DNA of 64,000 bases from the NCBI RefSeq assembly GCF_016920785.2, contig NW_024609857.1:76257570-76321569 (forward strand). The letters run 5' to 3'. The DNA is from Ixodes scapularis. Its lineage: Eukaryota; Arthropoda; Arachnida; Ixodida; Ixodidae. Below are positions 45,568 through 58,100 of the stretch, one piece after another. Position numbers and translations under genes: made by a program. The notes below the pieces were generated by a model. That model did not search any database. It saw nothing but the letters and a program-made list of their open reading frames with translations, and was not told the DNA's origin. Position 1 is the first letter of the stretch. The number at the start of each line of letters is the position of its first letter.

Positions 45568-45825
45568 AGATGTACGCGAAAGCGTCTTAGAGCTTTTTTT
45601 TTTTTTTTTTTATAGTTTTGAACCAAACCTGGTTCAGGCTTTGAATCACACGTTCTATATTTCGACGAGTTATTTTGTTATGCAGGCGTGTTGGAACAAC
45701 TACCAAGCAATATAAAGGAATTACAATTCAAAGTGCGTAACTTTAAGTGTATTTATTTATTTAAATAAGAATGCTACCTGCTTTACTCACACCAACAGAT
45801 AAAAGAATCACACCAACAGATAAAA

Positions 45826-46011
45826 CTAGTTAAATCGCAGCTCCATATCCTTTACAAAATGTTCAAAAGACTCCTGATTGAGAATGTTATTTGTTAAATC
45901 ATTCGTCCCGAATCGCACGATTGCAGTCGTTTTGGAACCTGTTTTAAGTTTACCATACCGGTGAAGATCCTCAAACAAAATGTTCAACCTCCTGAAAATC
46001 TGAAACATCAA
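45826..46011 (-). pseudogene. SGNH-esterase-like fragment (probable LINE ORF1 remnant)
   Basis: The 61-codon frame contains IVRFGTNDLTNNILNQESFE then HFVKDMEL. The (I/V)-x-x-G-T-N-D-L motif with a downstream F-x-x-D/E is block III of SGNH/GDSL hydrolases and is common in ORF1 of CR1-type LINEs and in tick retroelement proteins. The fragment is cut at both ends and followed by a duplicated TTTTATCTGTTGGTGTGA. Confidence 0.5.
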
Positions 46012-46198
46012 GCAAGAAAACGGCTCTCTTTCGGGTTCTCATGATATGAATCCGCTTCGCTCGTGTTTTTTGTTCGAAGTCTGAGCGAAACAAAACAAGA
46101 AAACCACTCGTGCCACTCCCCAAAACTCATATATTTTCTAATTGCTTGAGGTGTCATGTTTAGATGTTATTTATGTTTTCTTTTTGTTTTTTCTGTAG

Positions 46199-49100
46199 CC
46201 AATTCACCTGGTGGATCAGGAGTTGTATAAGAAGTATGGACGACTATTTGGGTAAGCATAATCAACATATGACGTATCCCAGTGCGAATGAGATGAGCGT
46301 GTCAACTAACGAGCTCTGGCTTTTTCAGCTCCTTTGAGGCAGGCAAGCCCGCTTTGTATGTCTCTGAGCCCGACCTCATCAAGTTGGTCTTGGTGCGAGA
46401 TTTCACCTCTTTGTCCGACAGAAAGGTGCGAAATCAATACGAAAAATGCATAAATTCTCATTTGTTTTACATTAATTGCAGCCTTTGGGTTTGTTTAGCT
46501 CGTCAAACACGCTAACCCGGACTATCCTGCCTTGTGAGATTTTAGGTAGTACATCTTTTAAACATATTAAAGGATTTCTTTCCAGACTACTACATTAGAA
46601 AGAAACTAGGATTCCATGGTCATTTTAGGGCTATAGTATGTTGCAAGTTAAGAAAAGAAGGACAAGCGCCTCCCACACAGCCTGCCACTCTTTCCACTTT
46701 AGCAGGGTGAACTCTGGAGAGGAGGTGAATGGCGAGAAGGAAACAACCAATTATAGCAAGCAAAACGTTTTGCGCGAGAAGCTTGTCCTACTCTCCTTTT
46801 CCAGCAACAGACTATAGCCGCGATCACTAATCGCTCAACGAATGTGTCAATGGATGCGAGTGGCGGTATCATTCAAGTCCAAATTAAAAAAAAAAAAAAA
46901 AAAAAAATTTACAGCGCCAGAAAGTTTGATATCTGCGCACATCATCGAGCATGACGGCCTGGTTTGGACTTCTTGTGTGCAAGCACGCAAGCATGAAAAT
47001 AACTTCGCCAAGATTACAGTTTGACCTGTTTGCACAAAGAGCAGATCTTGCATGCGAGGCCAGAATACGCTGTTTTGAAATCATGTATGTAGCGGCAAAC
47101 GAGCGTACGATTTTGTCAGTCATTGCATCAATACCAATAAGATAGGCGAGGCTTCGTGGTGTCGTTCAGTCTTCGGGAAAACACCGAATGCAATCGAATG
47201 CTTTACATGTTGTCATACGCAGTGACCCCACACACCAATCAGTCTACTTCGTGGCGCGAAGAAATGCCAAAAACGACATGCATGCGCCATTTATCCCAAG
47301 GTTTGGTCAGCCTACCCAATGTCTCTAATGCCTGAACCCCGCTAGAGCGAAACATAGAATCAAACGACAAACCCCAAGCACATGCAGAATGCACGCGAGG
47401 GTACTTTTGGCAGGCTTGCAGCCTCTGGGTGCTCGCGAAGTGAGCACAGTCGAGTTATTGCAAGCCTGCCTGGATACCAGGAATGGGCAGTATTTCAAAT
47501 ACAAGTATTTGAAATACGTATTTCAAATACTTTGTGTATTTTGTATTTGTATTTAATTACAAATTGAGTAATGTATTTGACGTGTGTATTTAAATACTAA
47601 AATGTGGGTATTTCAAATACAATTGTAATTAAACACAATTTTGCGGCCGAAAATACATCCCTCAAATTTATTGTCACTGTTCAGAACAGGAAAAAAACTA
47701 CGTTCTGCACCGAATGCAGTGTCTCTTAGTCAAGCACAAGCGTTTAATGACTTTGTGATTACGGTGCTAGTCCAAGGCAAGAATAGTGACGAAATCGACG
47801 TTCACACTGCAGGCAGACTGGCTAAATAACTGCATGTGACAATTTGTGATGCTTTCCAGCCTGATTTCCATCCATATTTTTGCCTGGAACATTCTGAATG
47901 TGCGGGTCGTCCAGATTTTCGTAACTTGTGCGAGTTGCAACAATAAAAAATTCTCTAGCTAGTGCTGCGCGTCTTGGTCGTCTCGGTTCTTTGTTGGCCT
48001 ACACCAAAATGTAATCGACAAAAAAAAAAGCTGCTTGAAGCTCTGTACTTTTTTCATGTCCAAGCTGATTGCATTTTTTGTGATTATATTTCTATTACGT
48101 TACTAGAGCCTCGCACACTAACTCCCGAATGTGCGATGCAAAATAAAAATGAGATACCCAGAAACCCGTTGCAGGTGCCCTGAAGTCGATGACGCAAATT
48201 TTGAGGAATGTATTTGGAAAAGTATTTGGAGGAGACCAAATACATTTGGTTGTATTTGTATCTTGTACTTAAATGCTTTTTTTGGGAATGTAATTAGCTT
48301 TGTAATTAAATACATTTTTGAGGAAGTATTTTGTATTGGTATTTCGATACATATTTGCATGTATTTTGCCCATCCCTGCTGGATACCTTCGCGTACACTC
48401 TGCACATGTTTGCGGCTTGTCAGTGTCGGTTGTTTCTGTTTGTCGCTCTAGCGGGACGCAGGCGTAACGGGTCACGTGACTACGTCGGCGATCCTCGTTC
48501 AATCGAATCGGAGTCACGTGACGCTTAAGAGGCTTACAATTGATGCGAATGGCACGTTATAGTTCTGGCATCGAGTCGGTGAGTGCCGTTTGTACGCGAG
48601 AAAACCGAACGACATCTTGTAGACCTTAAGATGTGGAACGATAAAAAGAACGGACGAACACAACAAAATCTCCAATCTCTTGTTGAGATTTTGTTGTGTT
48701 CGTCCGTTTTTTTTTGTGTTTTTTTTATCGTTCCCATCTCAGGGTCTACAAGATGTCGATTAATTACCAAAGCAAAAATAGTCTAGACATGGCGGAGTGC
48801 TAAAACTCCGTCAGAACGTAGCCCCAGCCGTTCGAGCCAGATGCCAAAGTTTCAGCAACGACCGTTATATTATTCAAAAGTTATAAGCGATTTCCTGAAA
48901 CTTTCAATGAAAAGTTGGCGGACGACGGAGCTCTCAAATGCACGGAGCTCAATGGCGGCAGAAACTAAAACCGGGCGGAAATGGGCCCCATTTTTTCAGT
49001 GAAAATTACAGAAAATCACATATAACTATTGAATTAGGTAACGGTTGGTGCTGGAACTTCGCCCTCGTGCTCGAACGGCTGGGGCTACGTTCTGACGGAG

Positions 49101-52100
49101 TTTGAGCTGTCCGCGATGTCTATATTTCATTTCAGCTTAAGTGCAGACGCAGCCAATGCTATATTGGGAGTATTCACTGGCGGCCATAGCCGTGTGCGCG
49201 ACTGCTGAGCGCGTGCTGATGGCGAGCTTCCACAGTTCTTTTGCAACGTGCATTCCACACCATCAAGATTGCCGGTCTTAGCAACCTCTTAATGTGGGTT
49301 TGTTCTGAGCATGCGCTCTAAACAACACCCACAAATATGGCGTTCACTGAATGCTCGCCTCGAGATTGAACCGTGTTGCCACCGTGCGGCCGAAATGGGA
49401 AACATGCGAAAGCGGGGATACCGCCGTGCGTCGTCTGCTACGGGCGCACGTTCAGAAGCATGGATCTCTACGACGCAATCCCGTTTCCAACTGAGCTTGA
49501 CCCTCCTTACTTCATTTATTATCCCTTAAAGGCCCCGCAGGGGCATTACATAAGGGGGAGGGGGGGGGGGGCAATACAAAGAAGCACACGAGTAGAACTT
49601 TCATACAATAAAAACAAAAAAACAAAACATCATTTAATTTATTATCATCATTATCATCATCATTTCATTTATTATTAAATGTTGGACGTTTTCATTGTCG
49701 TTTCTTCTTACTAAAGGTTGTGTTGTATCGTTCCACATGCGTAGAAATTCAGGAAAGCGATTATTATAAAGTCGGATCGAAGCTTCCATAATCCTAGTGT
49801 GTTGGTTTGTATTCAACTGCTGGTTGACGTATTTTTCTTATCTTGCACAAATCATAGCTTTCATAAAACATTGAATGTTGATTTGAGTTGTGGTTTAATT
49901 AAAAATTAAACCGACTGATCGCTACCCTTTAATAGACGAATCAATGAATAAATCTGTTAGTTGCTTTTCCGCCGGTCATATTGCATGAAAGGCGTCAAAA
50001 CTACACTTTTTTTTTACTATTTTTACTGTGCCATAAATGGCATATAGCATCCCCATTTTAAACTTCACGTTCCGATGAAGTTTAAAAATGAAGTAATTTT
50101 TAACTAATTATGTAAACAGTATAATCACTCTCTGTGACAATCAGAAGCACGCTGAATCGGTTACCGTGCGAGCCTGTGTGACAAAAGAAATTAACACGCT
50201 AAAAATATGAAAGCAGGCATTTTTTACTTTTTGCTGACTTTCACCAGCACAAGATTCCGCTTCAATGGCAAAAAAGAAAACGTAATTAAATCATAACTCG
50301 ATTAATCTGAAGGTTAATCGATGAACTGCCCAGTCTCGATATGCGTCAGCTGAGGGCGGAGGGTGACGGGAAAGTCTCGTGAGAGTCGCTAACACTCATC
50401 AGTAAAAGAGTGTCGCTGCATCCGATGCTGTCTGTGTCGTGGTTCGGGTCGTTTGTTAAAGTTGCAGGAACTACTGTGTTTAAGAAGACGGTTATTTAGT
50501 CAGAAATTTATAATATTAGCCTCTTGACCTCTGCGGCCTTCACCAGGAATATTGAAGCGGTTGAATCCACACTACCGAAAAGGGCATTTAATAGCACGAA
50601 CGTTGCTGCATTGCTCGGTCACACTCGTTTATTACACTCGCGGCAGATATAGTAAAACCGTTTGTTTCACTTGTTTCAGTTGTCGTGTGAACGTCCAGTT
50701 TGCGGAACGTCACTAGAAGAGGCACTCTCTCCTCATCGCGACGTAGTAGAAATGTTCAAGCTCCGAAAAACGTACCCACACCGCGGCACAGTGAAGGCAA
50801 ACATTGGCTGCAGAGGAACTCAATAGCGCGGTAATTTCCAGCACAGCACTAACTTCTCCTCATGCTAAATATTTATATCACTGCAAAAGCTAACAGTTAA
50901 AAAAAATGCACTGGACCTGCGATTTCACAGCCCACAGTACCAGTATTATGTTATCCGAGTTGGAATTAATTATGTTATTGAATTCCCACGCTGGTCAGCA
51001 ATGCAAGCGTGACGTTTACATTGCTTAATGTCACAACTCAGACTGCGTTTTTTGGTCTGGACATATGTTTCGGCATCGTCATTTTCTGAGTTGCCTCCGT
51101 AAGTTGCGGCGATTGGCTCTCCGAGTGTTGTGCGGGAAAGCAGATGCACGGGGTTTTTTTAGAGTGTATTTTAAAAGAAACAAGTATTTAACGTAAATAG
51201 TGCAGTTCAGCCGGAGACAGGCATCCGTCGTGGTGATCCATGCTTCCCAACGTCTACCTAGAGCAGACGACGGATCCGCCCAAGCGATTATTTAAATTTA
51301 GGCCGTACGCTAGTAACACGATTCGACCTTCATTGAAGCACCGAACAGTACCCCACCATTTTCCGCTAAAATTGTTTTCCCACCGATACTATGCGACAAA
51401 ATAAACGCAAGTATCTACGCCGTCTCGCGCGCGAACATGGAGAGACTATGGGGCGGCCGTGCTTCTATCCCCTCTTTGATGATGATGATAGCGCGACAGT
51501 AGCGCCACATCTAGGTCAATCTCGAGGGCAGTAGGAGCGCGGGCTCCGGGCTTTCAGTGCCCCTGCCAGGCACGCGCGCTCGTGCAGCGCAACCACTGTT
51601 CAGGGCCACATGCTCGCGCTTGTAGCATTGCGTCTGGACTTCAGCTGAAACGAAGTGTAGTTTATTTTTGCGGTGCGAAAAACAGGGTTCAGTTTTCTCG
51701 CGCACGCCGTATATATATGATCACAGCGTGCATCTTTAACGTTAGTCGGCGACAGCTCAAGGAACGCAAGGCGCGGATAATTATGTTCGCGCTTGTTGCC
51801 GGGCGATTCGTTCTTCGGCAGTCTCGTCGGCTAATGCCACCATCTCATTGGTCGCGGTGCGATAATGATATGAATGCACAAGACAGACCAGGCTCGGAGC
51901 TTAAGTTGTCGATGAGTAGATAAACTCTGCTTTCGGGGACTCAAGTCTGAGCAGGGACAAAAGTTAGTTGCAGCGCAAACACGAACGCACAGACTCAAAG
52001 TGTGCGATGCCAAAACACGTTTCTCGCGCTTTAATATTGAATAAGTCGACGGTAGCGTGCACGCCTAGCTAGAGCACTGCACGGGCCCGGGCCAGCCCAA

Positions 52101-55100
52101 AGGCTCAAACCCGGCCCGGCCAGCGGGCCGGGCTCGGGCCGGGTAGTACCTATTTTCTCGGGCTCGGGCAGGGCTCGGGCTTGAACAAAACATTTTCGGG
52201 CCGTGCCGGCCCGGTTTGGCCCGGTTTGGCCCGGGCCGAGGCTGGGGAGTCGTGTGCCGCGAATGGAAAATAGTTGAGAACAAAAATTGTGCTCATTGAT
52301 CTTTAGCTTCAATGAAAGCAAACAAGCGAAATGCAAAATCACTACAACGCATTTCGAGCAAAAAAAAAAAAAAAGGCGACGTCTTGTATTTGGAAAGCCT
52401 TTACGTCGTTAAAGGAAACGTATGGATTCCATCAGCATACACGGGAAAGTGCGCTCAACAAAACGAGGGCACTCCAGTCGTAGGGTACAACATGCAAACT
52501 TAAAAAAAAAAGAAAAGAAAAACGTGAGCATTAATTTGCACTTTGCGAGGGGGCCTTACTATGCCACCAAAAATAAGCTAACTACCATCGAAAATGTTAT
52601 GCTAATACAGCCTTTTGAAGATGCACTACCGTGATTGTGGTTGTTTTTTCACAAAAACATGTAGATGAGAATGTTCTCTGTGAAACGAATTGAACATTGA
52701 AAACTCCAATATCTCTTCAAGAAATGCTTAGATAAAACATTGCCCACTTTTTTATTCTTCTCAAATTTACTTATGGCGTGCACATTTCGGCCATATACTC
52801 GAAGTGCATCGTCTAAATCGGAACATTTATCGTGTCAAAGAAAAAAAAAAAAAACTCGGTCCAAGTTTAAAATAAATTTAAATAAAGTATGCTCGCCTTA
52901 TGCTTGGACAGCTCTATAGGTTAAAGTCTGGAAACTTTTTTGGGCTCATCTTTATAATCTTTCGGGCTCGGGCCGGGCCCAGGCCGTGCCTCTACCGGAC
53001 CGAGTCGGGCCGGGCCTTGAGATTCCGGCCCGTGCAGTGCTCTAGCTGAGACACACGAAAAAATGCCGTAATCTATCACAAGGGAAAGTGCAGGCGAGTT
53101 GGTTAAACAACATAATTAAAAACCCCGTGAAAAGCGAAAAAAAAAAAAAAAAAAAAACACGGACAAGACAACACAAGCTCTTAAACGCAACCCCGTTGGC
53201 TCGTAGCATTGTCAGAGCCCAAAACTTCAGATAAAACGAACTATATCGCAACCGTTTATTTTTCGCTGTAATTCATCGTATAAATTACACCCTGGCGAGC
53301 AAATGATTTCAAGAAGGAAAATTTCATTGTGGGTTAGGAAACATCATAAACAAAACATGGAGGCACGGAGATAGTAAGGTAACGGAAGAGACGACACAAA
53401 GTTTCAAACACAGCTGGGTTTATTCGCGAGAAAACAGCAATATACGTATAGCCGTCCACGCGTATAGGAAAGAGGGAAGGCAAAAGACCTGTCGCCGCTA
53501 CGTTTTGACGCAAGTCGGCCAGACAGACTGACCTCCGACTTAGACAGCGCACCAACAACAGGCATCCGTCGTCAAGTCATCCGACATGATGTATCTTTTT
53601 TTTTTTGTCTTTTTTTTCCAGCCAATAAAGTTTGGCGATCCCGTTCTGGATAACATGATGACGGCGGCAAGCCTGGACCGATGGAGGGTCATACGCGCCG
53701 TTGCAAGCCCCGCGTTTTCTGCGAGCAGAGTAAAAAAGGCACGTCTTACCCGGACTTAAGCGATCTCATTCGTGGATCTGCTTGGTGAGCATTACTAATT
53801 CTAAGACCCTTTTATTTATTTTTTTATTTTTTTGCAGTTGAGCAGCATTATTGCAGACTGCGCACGAATCACCGCTGAACATCTCCGGACCTGTGAGGGC
53901 GATTTAGAAGTGAAGACGTAAGAGGAAAAAAATATATCTTGTTTTTTTTTCTAAGAGTGGGTAAACGTTTTGCTATCAATACAAAGAAGCCAATAATAGC
54001 ACTGCCATCCACTAGGGCTGATATAGTGTTTCCTAAACGTTTCATGGCAGCGATAGAATCCAGCATATTCGCATGAAACAGACGACTAGAAAATGGGAGT
54101 ACTGTATTTCCTGCAAACACAACCTTGTTCAAACTTATAAGAAAACTACGCGTGTTTTGAGATATTTGGAATCAGTCAATGCGAATTATTTTAGATAAGA
54201 TGACAAAACTCTGCATTCAAAATAAGAGAACGTAAAGAGGAAACAATAGCACAGACAGCAATGACAAAACAAAAACAGGGACGGACAAAACAAAGTGTCG
54301 CTTTGCCGTCCTTGCGTTTATTCTTTCAGTGTTGACTCATTGCAACCAACGCCGCCCACCGTATACATTGTAGTCGGGTACTTGCAGCTACAATTGAGGT
54401 GGCTTCACCCAGCGGAGAAGACGGGAAGGAGGGAATCGGGGTTCCAGTACAATTGTGCAGCAAAAAATTTCGCAGCCTGGTGGTGAAAATATGAAACAGA
54501 TGAACGGGGCGATGAAGGGGGATAAAATGCACACGGCTGGAGTCTTCAGTACTGCGAACAATTTTATTTCGCAAATTTAAAAACAAATTTATTCGCGAAT
54601 TGTGCGGGGTGTACGTTTAAGCTTTACGTCAAAAGCAGTTGATTCTACAAGACGACGGGGCCAATCAATTAGCTTCAAAAGCGCAGCATCATGGAGTTCC
54701 TATTTCTCTTTATTCGCACGTATAATATCGTGCGCATGTTATTGTCAGCTAAGCTAATCCAGCTCATTGTACGTGTCGTGATATTGATATATTTGTTCTG
54801 TAGGTCTGTGTTTCGGTATTTGACTGCGCCCTGCTCTATACTGAAACCGTGGAGGGTCTACATAAAGTGTTTCCACGCACAAAAGAAATCGTTGCTTAAG
54901 AGCTTTGAAAGATATAAACACGGAAGCTGTGGCGTTACGTAGACAGACTCGTAGATATATTTTCGCTTTTGTTTAATTACGGGTGGCGCTGTGATCGCCT
55001 ATTATAACGTGGCGTCACTGAAGGAGAACGCGTATTCATGGCATCACGTAAGTAGATCGCACGTTTAGATGACAATTCAACGACAGTTCAGACACGAGTA

Positions 55101-58100
55101 TGGACGAGACCTGCCAGATGTTAAAAGCATGTGCAATGTTTTAAGAGACTATTTGAGTTGGTGATGCGCATAGAGCTGGTGGGCCTAGTGTGACTGAGGT
55201 GGCTGCTTACGCCGGGCTAACAGCGTCTCAACGCATTCCTCAGAAGGCAACTCGTCGTATGACGAGTGAAATAGGTATCGGCATCGTCCACACTCATTTT
55301 TGAATGGTTTACTTTCGTGATACTACAGCACACTGCCGTTTCATCATCTAGGACGCATATTAAAACTAGTGATACTACTAAAAACGTGATCTTTCGGTTT
55401 GCATGATGCTTCAACTTCCATGTTTCAATTTGTCATAGTTTTAAGATATTTATTTAATTCAAGGAATGGCTTCATGTTCTCCCTGTGTGGTTATTATCGT
55501 CTATTGCTAAGCCGCTGCCCGCGCTATATTTCCCTTTCTTCTTTCACGTTGCAGGTTTTATGCAAACTTTGGCCTGGACGTTATTGCAAGGTGCTCATTT
55601 GGCATTAAACTGAAGCCGCATTCTGACGTCACCAACAAGTTTGTCATCGAAGCCAAGCGCGCATTTTCGCGAAACATGACGCTTCCTCTTATCGCCATAT
55701 GTAAGTTCCCACATGAAACAATGTTTCGCAAATATTTAGAAAGGTTCAAGTTTTCTAAATAATCGCGTTGTTTTGCGTTTGCAGACCTCTTTCCGGGTTT
55801 GATACAGTGGTTTAACATTAAGCTCCTTAACTTCGACATAATTCGCTGTTTTAAGGACCTCGCTGGCAAGGCTATACGCGAGCGAGACAAGGGAGGTCAT
55901 GTAAGTAATACTGACAACTCTATAAGCTACTTTTAACTATACAGGGTGTTGTTCTAATACAGGAAATATTCGAAACAATAAAGACACTGCCAATAAATAA
56001 AGAAAAGATATTTCTGCCGAATGACGCTATCAACCGCAGCGGACGTCAGAACGCGAGTATTACACAGAAACAATTAGTAACTTGATTAACTAAGATTTGC
56101 TAACTTTTTAATTAAACTTTTTAGCTAGGACATTTTAATTGAAGATCTGTAGCCTATGGTCAGTATAGGTCAAATAGGTTGTTAGATTTCGTTTCCGTCT
56201 GGTAACTGTGGGAATCAAGTGGGGTTTGGCCGTCACACTCCAATGCAGGTTTTTGGCTGCGAGACATTGTTCATGCATGACGCTGTTTTGCATAACCAAG
56301 GATATATGTATTTATTTAGGGAACACAGAAAAAGTTTATTGATTAAGCTTTTGTGTACTAAATCTGACTTTCGGGCAGGTAGATCGCGATCACGACCGAT
56401 GAAAAGCAAAGTAAAGCCGACGTTGAATGTTTACGCAGTGTGAAGTTGTCAGCAAGTGTTATCGTTAATAAAATGTTCATCAGAAAGCATATTGTCTTTA
56501 GGAATCGAGAGGCCCAGTACATACTGATTTACATGTCACGTGAGGAAACTTTGTATAGTGCCAATTTTCCTCTGCTTGTTACCTAGATTTGTAGTGTTTA
56601 ATTGGTTTTCTACATCTATTTCTCAAAAGTGATAGTGAACACGCTTACAACTATCCTCCTAGTAATTTTCTTTAGCACTAATAGGAAAATAACACGGATT
56701 TGACTAAGTTTATGGCACAGGTTCAATGCCGTCGAAGGGCAGTTTGGCTACTACAATATAAGTGCTAATTTTGTATACCTAATGAGAACCACGCAGCAGT
56801 GATTACATGGGTGCATGGCGGTATCACTAATAGGAAAATGCACTGAACTTCTCCAAACGTATGTATGTGCTGCTCCAAAGCTGCTTCAAACTTCAAAGTG
56901 TAATCTTTTTGTAATACAAAGTCTTTCCAACCGGCATTCTTTTTTTTCCTGCTCTGAAAATTGCTCTAAACTCCTAATTCGCTGGACCACTCCTGTTGAC
57001 AGTAACCTGGAAAGCACATGACTGTATCGCGCGCAAACACATTCAAAACCACCCAAAGTTCACCATAATCAAGCGGGGCAAGTCATACTCATATGGCATG
57101 CACCACAGATTATAAACTCCCCGCGTTTATCTGAATAATGCAGACAAGTTTTTAAGTCTCTTTTTTTTTTCTTAAAGCTCGAATTGCTTTGAGCACGAAT
57201 AGTTGTCGGACTTGGACTTATAAAGTCTTCTTTCGCAGAAGTCCGAAGACTATCTCAAACTTTTGATGGATGCACGTGAGGAACGCCATGACACAAATGG
57301 ATATCCAAACCGTCGTGAGACTCCAGAACGTTCAGGTGAGGTGCTTCATCGAGTAAAAAGTTTTTTTTTTCGAATTTTGTTTCGGCGTTTTTTGGTTATT
57401 TCCAGTGCGTAGAGCGTAGGACGATGGCAACATTTTTTTCAGCACTGAGTGAAGTCGAGGTGCTGGCACAGTGCGTCGTCATGTTCCTCGGCGGTCAGGA
57501 CAGCATATCGTCTCTCATTGCACACACTGTCTACCTGCTGGCCTTACATCCTGACAAGCAAACGAAACTTCGAGAGGAAGTGGACCGATGCTTTAGCTCA
57601 CACGTACGTCGTGTCGTTCACGTAACATTCTTTGGCCTCTGCACACGCGGCATGTGAAATTTAACGGGTGGAACCAGACCGGTAAAGACGGGGAAAGCCG
57701 TCCTCACGGCGCTCTGGAAGCCGTGAGAACGATTTCCAGAGCGCGCTCGTTGCGTTCCGCCGTGCTTTGGCCCCGCATGCACGCTCGAGGCTCACGAGTC
57801 GCCGAAGCGAAACCGAAGGCAGGGGTGTTCGCGTTGAAGGCAGGACAACTGCAACTCCTCCCCGCCGCTCTCTCTCTTTCACCGACTACAATGTTACACG
57901 GCTCCCCGGATCGCGGAGGTAACGGAGAGATACGATTCAAGTGCACGAACTCTGGCAGGTTTCGTTCTACATTTTCTCGAGGGACGTAGTAGCTCCCACG
58001 GTGGAGGAAGTGAGAGGTGTCGGAACGGAGGCCAGAAAGAGGGTCGATAATCAATCAAGACTTCGCGCATTCTCCCAAAGCGGTCTCTGTCGGATTGGGA

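Noticed and set aside
33000..46198. Search for the P450 N-terminal anchor exon
   Set aside because: No hydrophobic start followed by a P-G-P hinge and a good donor was found; left unassigned instead of forcing a weak candidate.
52031..52342. 103-codon frame with GPG/PARAR repeats on the - strand
   Set aside because: Generated by the GGGCC-rich end of a DNA transposon.
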